Part shown: piece by piece, positions 54,201-64,000 of the stretch
How the letters are laid out: the number at the start of each line of letters is the position of its first letter
Numbering within the stretch: the first letter of the stretch is position 1
Assembly (NCBI GenBank): GCA_030248215.1
Contig: JASANG010002708.1
Coordinates: forward strand, 62,001-126,000
Direction: 5' to 3'
Length of the DNA stretch: 64,000 nt
From: Enoplolaimus lenunculus
Taxonomy: Eukaryota > Nematoda > Enoplea > Enoplida > Thoracostomopsidae
Position numbers and translations under genes: made by a program
The notes under the pieces: generated by a model
The model's database searches: none
What the model saw: the letters and a program-made list of their open reading frames with translations, nothing else
What the model was told of the DNA's origin: nothing

Positions 54201-57200
54201 TCAAGCCGATAAACATGCCGTAGGCCACGAGGAAATGTCTAAATTAAACCAGAGTAGTCAGTTAGCATGAATGACGGAAAAAAGTTTCAAAAACAAAGGC
54301 CCTGTTGATCGCCAGTGCTGGATGGAAGACACATCCCAGTTTGCCAACTCCCTGTCCTCGAAAATGCCCTCGTGTGCGACCCAACCACTAGAAAATCACC
54401 GTTTCGGTTTTATCTAAGGGGCCTACAAACAAGCCCTCTCCCACTCACCAAATCTCCTCGGGTTGAACTCGGGCACCTTGAAGAAATCACCCATTCGAAA
54501 TTTAGCTAGATCGCATTCTGGTCGTTAATTTCAGCTTACCACAATATTCATGTCGCGGCATGTCTGCTGCTGACCGGTTCTATTATATAAATATCCAATA
54601 AAATTGTTTCCACTTGAGTCGCTATCATTTGCAGTCGCAACTCTGTCTTCAAACAGCAAATCTACAATACAAATTAAAACAACTAACATAAGCCAAACCG
54701 CTCCACTTTCATAAGTATTGGCTGTCTGCCTACTAAACGGTTTGAACCTCTGTAACACACAGAGGCAAAAACCTTTGCTGGTAATAATGCACCGTTCACT
54801 GGTTGACAAATGCGCAGTATCAATACTGTACACACGTTAACACCACCTTATAATTTTCTTTCTTACCTTCATCTTAACATGGTACGTAACAACGTAATTC
54901 TTAGAGTGTATTGTAACAATCGTTAAGATAAGGTTAACAAAGAAAATAGTGATAAAGTGAGGTTAACGAGTTTACAGTTAAAAAGGTGTACATACGATGA
55001 CCCCAACATACTCTCAATTCTGCAATCACTACGTTACTGTCATTATTTCGTCATTTATTACACGGGCTTTGATATATAAATAGATCTAGCGTTTCTTTCA
55101 GCCAATCACATTTTTTATTATGGCGATTGAGAATAATTACATATATATCCTGCATATGTCTAATGTCACCACAAGGCAGACTAATTACCTTTAGGAGTAG
55201 CTTTTCTCAGCTGTTGGAAGAGTGAATTCAGTAGAACGCGCGATTCTTGTCTTCCAGCAGAGTCAGTAAATAAAAGTGCGTAAATAGGTTGTTCGCAAGA
55301 TTCCGAACCAATTCTCGAAATGCGGATATATGTTGAGCCTTCAGAAAGCTGTGCATTGGCTATAACGTCTGAAAACAATTGAATGGTGGCGCCATCGTTG
55401 CACTGTTAACAAAAAATTCTTATATACATTTTAAAGTATACCTCCCTAATTCCACTAAAGTAAAATTCACTCAATATCACAGCATTCATCCGGAACACTC
55501 AAATCAATAATTTATATGCCCAATCTTGTCTGAAAATTAACCCAGCTCGAAACTATGAATCTGATCTTAACGCACATTACCCAACTCGAAAACCAAAACA
55601 CACCTTTTAACGTTGCAATCACGCCATTTGACTGAACAATATCGGAGTATGAATAAAAATATGTCAGCATCGGGGGAAGCCCTTAAATAACACTAAACAT
55701 CATCAAATATTTCGTCACTACTGTAGTTTCATTGTGACACAATGTTTCCGAAAGCCGATAACCAATACAAAGAAACACCTTTTAAAAAACAACTTCTAGT
55801 AAAATTTTATTCAATTGTTAAGTATTGCTTGAACCTAATTCTAAGCGTCACATGAAAAATTCAGCGAGTCTCTGTGAAAAATATTTGTTAAAATAGGCTT
55901 TCTACAAAGCAAAAGCAAAGTACGCTAATAACCACAACTCGAAAAAAATGTAAATCTTGCTTCCGTTTCTATTATGTATCACAATATCTAACCTCCTGTC
56001 AATGGAGAAACATATCCGAAAGTGCCATACAACACTACATCCTCGATTTTAGAATAATTTGGCGTCGACGACTTTTCGAGACTATCACAGAAATCAGTCA
56101 ATTTACGGCAACATTTCAACGGAGGCATGCTAAAACCAATATAAATATAGTTTGTTTAATGTAACAGCATCAGTGAAAACACAACAAGTTCATAATTATT
56201 GTACCACATGTTTAAAAAGAAAAGCTATCAAATGGAGCGCCTGAGTATAAGGCTATAACAATAAAATCGGTATCTGGCTGTAAGAATCTACATCCGGATA
56301 TTTATAAAAAACCATGACACAAGTTTATACTAAACTAATAATTATGATCAAACTAACAATATTTAGCATGTGTCATTTGTTCGAAATGACACAAAAATAT
56401 ATAAGTTGATATTAAACCCATTTAAATTTCAAAAGAAAATTGTAACAAATATATAGCAAACAGTAACTAAAGCCGTGGGTAATATATGGCATAATCCATT
56501 CAAAATTATAATTAAGCAACAAAATAACTATTACAAGTAAAAACATAAATTCGTTCGTATTTGAGGCAAACAAAAATATAATCAGGGGTGTACAGTCAAT
56601 AACATGTGACGATTCGATGAAACAAAGCAGTATATATACAAATTATTGCATCCACCATTAACATAACACACTAAAAGCTTACTCTACTGCACTGAAACCT
56701 CTGCCCAAGAACAAATACCGAAAGCCGTGTAAATGTCGCTCTATTTCACTGATATCTGCGGTACCCGCAATTGCACGATTCACGGCGTTCTGGAGCTCGG
56801 CAACACAGCCGGGGCTTAGCTGAGAAGACGGCTCTGAAGGTGGTTTCCAAGACTGCCTCGGTTGGCTCGGATCCGTCGCGGTTGTTAAATCATTATTAGT
56901 ACCTGAAACGACATAAATACAATTTCCAACTAGTTACTTGTACGGATGTGAAGATTATCGGCGTCGGCATCGGTAATGATCGGCACGTTTCGTGAGTATC
57001 GGCATCGACACGATACTTTGCCAATACTTTTTGCACATAACAGTCAGTTGAAATGATATCAGTTTCACTTCATTATCAGTGTGTCTGATCAAGAAACTGT
57101 TATCTCTATAGCATTTGTGTTAGAATACATTAACTTAAATGAACCATTCTCATAAAATAATAAACGGTCATGATGGTTAGGGTTTAAGTCTACGCAAGAT

Positions 57201-60200
57201 ATAATGCAGTATATATCTGTTCTTTAAGCATGGTGTACTATATTTGGAATCGACACCAGCATCGGAATATTTTCAAAATAAAATCGGCATCGGTATCAGC
57301 AAAATTTTTGGTATCGGCACATCCCTAGTTAATTGTTTACACAAAATGATTCAATCGTAAACTGGAATTAACAACCGTCACGACATCCACAACCAACAAA
57401 ATACAACATCACTTTCAGCGTAGTTTCCAAACTAACCACTAGGCAATAGCCGCCTCAGTAGCTCAAATTAGAGTTAAACCAATATCGCAACAATTGAATA
57501 CGTACAATTCACTAATTTATATCAACTAACGACTACACACCAAAACAGCATTTCACTAAAATAAGATTTAATTCCAGTTCAACTGTAGGTACTTATTTTG
57601 CAAGTAAATAAAAACCAGTTTAACGGAACTTCTTACTGCAAAGCTAAAAATATTAAAATTTATATTGGCTGGATTGAAGAAGCATAACATACATCCAGCT
57701 CAGTCTTAAGTATGTCAAATCTGTCATAAATGCGCAATAAACAATACGCGTTTCTAATTTCGTTGTAAAGTCAGGACTAAAGTTTGAGATTGGTACACCC
57801 TTCAGACAACATCGAATAATTTGGCAAGCAAGGGCTTTCATTGAATGCATCTGCGTCAAGTCAAAGATACAAATAGTATGTTAAAAATCATGACTTAAAT
57901 CAAAATTAAACTTAAGCAATGTTTATGCAACTTAGCAATTATTGTCTTGTTATTTACCGATTGAAGAATTAAATTCAAGTTCTGGGGTACAAAAGCATAC
58001 CTGCATCATCATCATCATCTAAATAGCACTCAACCGACACAAGACCGGAATCCGCCATAGATCCGGTTATTCCTCTGGCTGATTTCAATTTGATAATAAC
58101 GAACAAACATGATTTTGAATGGTAACGTGACAATGATGTGCTGTTAATGCCCGGAATATCATTTCCAGGATTTACTAGACGTTGTTCAGTAATGCCTGGT
58201 TTGGAATACGCCGTCAACTGTAACGTAATTACATGTGTTCCTTCAATCTGTTCAAGTTTTTGGTTCAATTTGTACCTGTAACAAATTTAAGTATAAAACA
58301 ATTAATTTGTATAATACTACTGTGAAACACGCATGTCTGTTATTCAAATCGAGTCCACAACCGAACCAAAAAATACATCTTTGATTTTTTTAAACATCAG
58401 TCATATCTTTATTGGGTTTTTCTACTGTAAACATATTTGAGTAACAATTCCTAAAACAATCCGTCCTCAAAATTGTAATCACGCCATAGCCTGATAGGAA
58501 CTAACGTGGACACGATCCAAGGTGTAACAATAAGAAAATACCACAATAATCTGAGTGACCGGTTGATGACACCTTTCATACGATTTGTAAATCTAAATAA
58601 TACGCGTTATCTTTTTTCTACCACACTTTTCAATTACTGCAATATATCGTACTTGGTTCGACTTGAAACTCCTTCGATTTTGGACGCAAAATCTTGAACA
58701 GTTAAATCTAAATTAAAAAATAAAAAAGTGACAAAATGAAAAAAGTATAAATCAATGACAGCCCCTGACGATATCGGATAACTTTACTTAAGAAATACGT
58801 ATGAAGTAGAGCGGAACTTAAGACAAGAATTGTTTGGAAAATACTGAGTCTTATAATTATTAATAGTTTCCACCAGGGTGCAACCGGAATTCCTGTTCTG
58901 GCATTTTTTTTACCTTTCGGTTCCGGTAAATTTTTACCAGAATTAAAAATTCCGGTAGTATTAAATTTTAGTCGTTTTTTCTAAATTTACTAATCTTTCA
59001 GAAGCCTTTTTAAAGCCACTTGTTCAATAGTGACGATAAAAACGAAATAGATTTAATTAGTATAGTATATAAAAATTGACAATCATCGAAAATAAACCGT
59101 CTAAGGTAGATTTCGCTTCAGTGGATAAGGAAAATCTAAAATACACCAGATTAATTCAATATACTTATCTTCAATTAATGTTATTTCACGAATAATACAA
59201 CAAAAATGAAATTAAAACGAATTTTTCGGCGGATAGGTGGCATGCATTTTTCACTTTCCGAACAAAAGTATGATTTTAAATTCGAATCGATTCCAAACTG
59301 AATCCGGAACCCGATATCTGGTTTTTCTTTTCAAAGCGTGCGATGCTGATCAGACATCATCTACGGAGGCACTTCCTCGCACGGTTCGATAGGGTCCCAT
59401 CCGCGTACGTAGGTAGCCGTGCTTGTTATCCCTACATGGTCGCCAAAGCTCAACTGGAATTCTGGTTCCATCAAAAACACCAGTTATTTTCCCCTATTGA
59501 AGGATAGCAAATAATTTAGTCAATACCTATCTTCAACTATGATTATTTCACAAATAATACTGCAAAAAGAAAATCCAGGTTCTGGTTGAAGTAATTGTAA
59601 TTCCAGTGGCACAATGGTCTTCATTTAACCTTTTCGAAGCTTGAAAATTTTCAAACAAAAATATGAATCTAAATTTGTTCTAAACTAAATCAGGAACCCG
59701 GTATCTGGTCGCCAGTGCGCTACCGGAATTCCGGTTACAGCAGAAAAATCCGGTATTCTCAACTGTTAAATAACAGCCAATAATTTGTAATATAACCACA
59801 AAAACTTTCTTGCGACTATATATATGTAATATGTCTGATCATAAAACTGATATCTCCTGCGTTTGTTTGATAAAAATAATTATTAAAAAGAACCATTTTC
59901 ATGGAAGTACAGTCATTTATGGCGGTTGTTTGTTAGTTTTTAATCGTAGCGTTTATACGTATTTTTGTAATGGAGTACGTATACAATCATAACGAATTTT
60001 TAATGATCGAGTATTAAAATTGGTATCAGTATCGACATCGGTTCGGCATCGGTAAACTTTCAAAATAAGAATCGCCATCGGCGTCGGCAAAAATTTTGGC
60101 ATAAGCGGCATCACTACAATTTTTACTAAACATGCTAGATCGTGTTACCAGGGTGCAACTACAATTCAACACATGCTCGTGAAAATTACGTATAATAATA

Positions 60201-61880
60201 AGATATCAGACAGATTTAGTCAGTTAAAAAGCCGATTTAATACCGGGACCGTACAGGAAAAAAACCGGATTGGCTTAACGGAACACAGAACCCGAATTCC
60301 GGTTGTATTCTACGTATTACGTCAGAACTACGTATAATCAAATATTGCAGTAACCAAAATTTTTACGAATATATTACCTTTCAAGGATTTGTTATACTGC
60401 TTCGCAACTTCAAGCAACTTCCGTTTCTCATCAGTGTCCAGCAAATTTCTTTTTTCCTAAAAATAAAAACTAACTAAAATGACTACACAAAAGTGTTCAG
60501 TTAGATTTGGATTTTTCAGTTAACAAACATAATTCGACAACAGTCTACACGCGTATGATACGCAATCAATTACACTGTGCAATAATACGTATATGTAGTT
60601 AGAACATAAATACAACAGATTGTAGCAGGGTTCAACTAGAGACAAAGAAGTTTATACGGGAGCCAGATAGTTCAATTAAATACATATTTCATAAACATAA
60701 TTACCCTAATTTAGTACTAATATGTACTTGCTATAATATATAATTGTTTTTCTACAAGGGTTTTACATTTATTCGGGTTCTTAAAGCACTTATATTTATC
60801 ATTTCGTACATAATTCATAGCAAAATATAATTATGATTTGGTCATAAACAAAAGTATTATAATATATACGTATATATTAGAGATGTGTCGCCGGGGCCAA
60901 AATTTCACCCGGAGCCAAAGTCGGGGCCAGCAATATACACTAAACTTTAAGTTTTTTGCAGTACGTAAGTACGGATGGGGAAGCAGGTCCAAACATTTCA
61001 AACAATTCTTATTGTATGAATCTTTAATTATAATAGGAATCCAATATGTCCCTACTAACCTACACACTGCTTAATTACGCTTCAATAACAGTGGTGTCTC
61101 TTGCAGGGAGCGACCGGATATTGACTTACAGAAAATCAGAACCAAATGTTAATCGAATATGCCGTATAAAATAAGATGTGTCTACCATTTGTAGTGTTTG
61201 ATTCGCGTTAAACCATACGTTTGCTTCATGACAACGGTACAGATGCAACCGGGATTCCGATTCCGGGTGCCATATTCGGTGATTTTCATCATCCGGTTCC
61301 AGTATTAATTCAGGGTATTGTTCACCAGTTTTTGAGGCATATATTTTCGGCATTGACAACTTAGCATGCGAGAAGTTAAATTTGGTGTTTTGCGCCGTCC
61401 GTCACCGTGCATCACCCGTACGGCGCCGTCCGTCACCGTTCGTACCATACGTTATCGTACGTGAGTTATTTGCGTACGATAACACGCAGTGACGGACGGC
61501 GACGTACGGGTGACGCACGGTAACGAACGGTGCCGTACGGGTGACGGACGTCAACAAAAGTATAGCGCGACCCTAATATGTTACAGATATAAACGTCGAA
61601 TAAACACCATAAGATGGGATATTTGAAGTCAAATAGCACTGAAAAATTCATTGTTCGGTAGCGATTATCTATTTTAAGCAACCCGGTTCCGGTAAAAAGA
61701 CATCTGTTATTTTCATACCTAATGTTCCAGTTGTGTTTTCCTTAAACCAGTTGCAGCCCGCTTAAAGTAGATACTTACCATAATGCCGTTTTTAGCAGCT
61801 TTAAGAAGAACGTTCCACTTAAATACATTTGACGAAGTCTGCCGGAGTTGATCCAACAATGTTTCGCTGTCGTTGTTCAT
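41540..61880 (-). CDS. MED1: Mediator subunit 1 (MED1), giant form
   Basis: Mediator middle-module subunit that contacts transcription factors. Fourteen minus-strand exons: 61779-61880, 60378-60456, 58638-58692, 58001-58275, 56683-56902, 55993-56129, 55581-55681, 55189-55402, 54540-54661, 54022-54238, 53346-53447, 52794-53013, 51866-52125 and 41540-51267. All phases agree, giving about 3,943 residues. Matches to animal MED1 in order: LYGTFGYVSPLTGG, then LPPMLTYFYSYSDIV (compare NLKYYVSPSDL); IVSEIEF...IISLLRSQAALTRLLESCVR; CIQVLFEYP; INRCFSIP...ITRKA; and the last residues DDGLMDEALGFN (human EDDDLMDVALIGN). The terminal exon encodes over 3,200 low-complexity residues. Exon 10 uses a GC donor. 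The exon 7 3' border is the least certain. Introns are full of MITEs. Confidence 0.9.
45826..45957 (-). repeat. Polyglutamine-coding tract in MED1
   Basis: About 44 codons, almost all CAA or CAG, interrupted by Lys, Arg and Glu codons. Other Gln-rich tracts lie at about 41938-41990, 42290-42340, 46243-46305, 47552-47617, 48117-48140 and 48240-48325. On the plus strand these produce artificial Val/Cys-rich frames. Confidence 0.9.
46925..47125 (-). other. RGG-like basic patch within MED1 tail
   Basis: Coding sequence for GRGRGRRGRGSRGG, DRGG, GRPGRGAGSGRRSRR and SRGRGRA. Arginine-glycine patches often bind RNA or promote condensates. The patch is GC-rich compared with the rest of the exon. Confidence 0.7.
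51618..51800. mobile_element. Decayed MITE, ATTCTCAAATG family, in MED1 intron 13
   Basis: TTTAGCACCTAACACCAGTTGG, GATAGGTCTTGTAGCTTTCGA and TTTTGAGATCCGCA match the interior of the copies at 21649 and 27843. The ends are eroded. Confidence 0.55.
56941..57327. mobile_element. hAT-like MITE (TAGGGATGTGCCGATACC family), MED1 intron 4
   Basis: Right end reads inward TAGGGATGTGCCGATACC; left end TACGGATGTGAAGATTATCG. Flanks gttacttg and gttaattg differ at one position. Both ends are rich in GGCATCGGTA words. Fragments occur at 16067-16150, 60005-60110 and 62188-62240. Confidence 0.75.
58874..59708. mobile_element. Cluster of CAGGGTGCAACCGG hAT-like copies, MED1 intron 2
   Basis: A left end CAGGGTGCAACCGGAATTCC at 58874 starts one copy running to about 59335. 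A second, partial copy (about 59445-59708) repeats its interior (CTTCAA-TAT-ATTATTTCAC-AATAATAC and AATCAGGAACCCGGTATCTGG). A tRNA-derived block sits between them, and a further end (GTGCGCTACCGGAATTCCGG) follows at 59715. It reads as nested or tandem insertions. Confidence 0.5.
59345..59445. mobile_element. tRNA-derived SINE-like fragment
   Basis: CGGTTCGATAGGGTCCCATCCGCGTACG contains a B-box-like GGTTCGATAGG followed by CCATCCGCG. The same CCATCCGCG tail follows B-box-like words at 62550 and, on the minus strand, near 63198. Confidence 0.4.
60149..60312. mobile_element. hAT-like MITE (CAGGGTGCAAC family), MED1 intron 2
   Basis: Starts CAGGGTGCAACTACAATTCA, ends CCCGAATTCCGGTTGTATTCTA. Flanks cgtgttac and cgtattac differ at one position. 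Confidence 0.6.
61390..61573. mobile_element. PIF/Harbinger-like MITE, MED1 intron 1
   Basis: Right end reads inward GGGTCGCGCTATACTTTTGT, then TGACGTCCG, with TAA at 61574-61576. The interior shows GGCGCCGTCCGTCACC and a central TACGTTATCGTACG block. The left terminus is eroded. Confidence 0.65.
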
Positions 61881-62494
61881 GAGTAGTTTTAACGGCTATG
61901 AACATAAATTCAAGTAAACTCAACTCCGGCATACAATCCCAGTAATACGTTCAAAACCCAATTACGTATGTGGATTTAGTTGCAGAGCTGAAAAGAAAGT
62001 TTCGGAACTGTTATTTGTATGTTTGGTAAATACGTATACATCAATTTGCAATAACCGCAAAGTACAATAACAAAGCTTGCTTAATTCATAGCTTCGGCTT
62101 CGATTTAGTCAGTTTCATAAAATAGAACAGTGATTTTCATAAAATAGAACAGTGATTTTATAATAGGTAAATCTATTCACATTTTGGATAGGGATGTGCT
62201 GATTAATCGGCATCCATCGGTAATAATCGGCACTAAACTTAATACAAATTGTGCTCGACGTTCCGATTAGACTTACGCTTAGTTCTAGACTTATTTTAAC
62301 GCTGAAGTTTAAGTTTAGACTCAGGCTGAGGAACAGCGATACATATGCTGAAAGACTGATATGGAAGCTATGTAGCGAGCGCAATGGCAAATTGCCGCGC
62401 TTTGTTGAACACATATGTCATGCACACTGTCTGTATACTAGTCGGCAGCATACCCGTTGACAAATATAGTCGACTATAAAAGAAATGAAGAGAC

Positions 62495-62570
62495 GAGCAT
62501 GCAGCGGTAGAGCGTTTGCTTAAGGATCAGTAGGCTGCGTTTCGAGCCATCCGCGTACGCCTGTCTTTCT
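62495..62570 (+). mobile_element. tRNA-derived SINE-like head
   Basis: GCATGCAGCGGTAGAGCGTT is A-box-like, followed by TTTGCTTAAGGATCAG at the anticodon position and GCGTTTCGAGCCATCCGCG at the B-box. The acceptor halves do not pair, so this is a tRNA-derived repeat rather than a functional tRNA. Confidence 0.5.
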
Positions 62571-63186
62571 AGCTGCTTAATAAAAAGGTCGAAAGTCAAG
62601 GTTTGTACCTTCTATCACTTTTCAAGCTGCATTTTGCGACGTTTGTCTTCACTTTCTCACGGCGGAATTACATAGTTATTGCTGAAGAGACTTGATGCCT
62701 TCATGTAAGTTTCAAGTGTTTGTGTTAGCCTTTGGGGTGTACTGGATGTGCCTTTGTCACACAGCCTACGGGTATATCAACTGCAGTTATTATTCTAGGA
62801 TCCAAGCGTGCTATTGAGCACAAAGTGCTTGTTATGTAGAGTTATCAGACGTTAGTGTACTGGAACAGATGTGCAATAGAACATGGAGATTTATAAAAGT
62901 TATACTAACCGCTGAATTACAGGGCTATCGGAGCTTTTATTGCTATACCGCGGTCTGCGCAATTACTGGGGTTTACTGCGGTACTTTTACTTATACGCGA
63001 ATTATAATACTGAAAAACTTTATTTTACCGCACACGGATTTTCCAGCTTTTTTAATTTTCATCAAAAATCTTGACCCCGGTTAACGGTTTGCGTGGATAG
63101 CAGACATATATCTAGTTTCGACTACAGCGTACAATAATGCAACTCACAATCAAGTCGTTAACTTAATTTGTTTGAAGTAGTTGAAA

Positions 63187-63268
63187 CAATTGACCGCGGA
63201 TGGACTTGAACCAGCGACGTTTGGCTAACTGGGCCAGCGCTCTTACCAACTCAGCTATGTTAGCACTG
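63187..63268 (-). mobile_element. tRNA-like sequence, probable SINE head
   Basis: On the minus strand: GCTAACATAGCTGAGTTGGTAAGAGC (A-box and D-arm), GCTGGCCCAGTTAGCC (anticodon arm), and CGCTGGTTCAAGTCCATCCGCGG (T-arm and B-box). The 5' GCTAACA does not pair with the 3' CCGCGGT, so a mature acceptor stem cannot form. The CCATCCGCG tail is shared with 59388 and 62550. Confidence 0.5.
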
Positions 63269-64000
63269 CTTCTACTTCTTACCTATTAATGTGTATTAAG
63301 AGTTGAATTTTTATGTGTGCGCTATTTAGTCGGGTATTTCGCCGTGCAATACCCGACAATCCGTGCTTTATAAATAGGTTTAGTTTCAGACTTATTTTAC
63401 CTAGATCGCCGACCACCAATTACCGCTAAAATATCTTATCTGTTTCAAACGAAATTTGGCAGCTCGTATTTCTCTATTGCGAGTCGGCCAAAACGTTTTT
63501 ACACTGAATATTTTATCTTATGCAACTTAGACGCGGAAGCTAAACTCCAATTAACCGATACACTAGCTATCGTATTAAAACAAATAAATATAATAGCTTA
63601 CTTGTTTTGCTTTCCACAATCGCGTGAAAAACTGACTCCCCATAAAATGACTTCCGATGCATATTTTCACAGGGCTTCGATTTTCACCTGTGGTATCGTG
63701 TGAAAAATGACCCCCATTAAAAAGTTCACCTTTCAGTCTTACACAGAACTAGCAAAACTAAGCAAACCACTCTTACTGTTCTTGAGGAACACACCATATA
63801 TCTGAAGGCAGTTTCAAAGTTTTTACTTTGTGACAGTAATACACTTATTGTAATTGAGACGACATGGTTTACATAATCTGACTTCGCCTTTATGCATTTT
63901 ATAATATACACCGGTAAAATATGTGTCCCAAATCAATTTTATGCCTTTAATATACGCACACATCTGGAATAAGAAGACCCTATGAATGCTAAGATTTGGT

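Larger units (their letters stand above)
61881..64000. other. MED1 5' flank and repeat-rich end of window
   Basis: The MED1 start codon is preceded by TTTATGTTCATAG, a possible acceptor, 16 bp upstream. Beyond that lie a TAGGGATGTGCTGATTAATC end (62188-62240), a short tandem duplication of CATAAAATAGAACAGTGATTTT (62112-62161) and two tRNA-like blocks. No gene was recognised to the end of the window. Confidence 0.4.

Noticed and set aside
54531-54833. A signal-peptide or membrane protein starting MYSIDTAHL
   Set aside because: The N-terminal half is upstream of a good acceptor at 54662; only 54540-54661 is coding, as MED1 exon 9.
63187-63268. A functional tRNA gene
   Set aside because: D-, anticodon- and T-arm-like words are present but the acceptor halves do not pair, and the tail is shared with two other repeats.
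1-64000. Retroviral, LTR-retrotransposon or other virus-like elements
   Set aside because: I searched for reverse transcriptase, protease, integrase and long direct terminal repeats and recognised none; the repeats here are short inverted-repeat DNA elements and tRNA-derived fragments.

Overview
The window is AT-rich, intron-rich eukaryotic DNA, most likely from a nematode. The strongest evidence is a gene of the transthyretin-like (TTL) family, which is essentially nematode-restricted. Many interstitial copies of TTAGGC-type hexamers (the nematode telomere unit) and intron-acceptor-like sequences a few bases upstream of start codons (possible spliced-leader sites) agree with this. Introns are long and full of short inverted-repeat elements, unlike compact Caenorhabditis genes. 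I cannot name the species.

Layout. 0.37-0.7 kb: two exons of an unidentified minus-strand gene. 3.2-4.8 kb: intronless RCCD1-like gene (minus). 5.3-6.1 kb: an inverted-repeat element swollen by about 26 units of a 21-bp satellite. 7.4-8.6 kb: intronless pyridoxal kinase (minus). 8.8-13.1 kb: repeats only. 13.2-15.8 kb: mitochondrial ribosome recycling factor, three exons (minus). 18.8-19.3 kb: ATG10 (plus). 20.3-29.6 kb: ribosome-biogenesis GTPase NOG1/GTPBP4, 17 exons (plus). 31.0-32.7 kb: secreted TTL protein, two exons (minus). 34.4-36.9 kb: divergent ionotropic-glutamate-receptor-like protein, two exons (minus). 37.0-41.5 kb: nested repeats. 41.5-61.9 kb: one 14-exon gene for Mediator subunit MED1 (minus). 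62-64 kb: repeats and tRNA-derived fragments.

The main result is the MED1 model. Thirteen small exons carry the conserved Med1 domain. They splice in phase into a single 9.7-kb terminal exon, giving a protein of about 3,943 residues, roughly 2.5 times human MED1. The tail is Q/S/N/G-rich, has one LxxLL motif, an RGG-like patch and a cysteine-rich start, and ends in the conserved acidic C-terminal motif of MED1.

The second theme is non-autonomous DNA transposons. Several families can be defined from the window alone: hAT-like elements with 8-bp target duplications (three perfect), one of which carries arrays of telomere-like repeats; a TTAA-flanked piggyBac-like element containing a tRNA-Gly-like sequence; a TAA-flanked PIF/Harbinger-like element that gave rise to a satellite; and a TA-flanked Tc1/mariner-like element. 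Two insertions can be compared with uninterrupted copies of their host elements elsewhere in the window. The host genes are mostly unrelated housekeeping functions; no operon-like pathway links them. No retroviral, LTR or other virus-like element was recognised.
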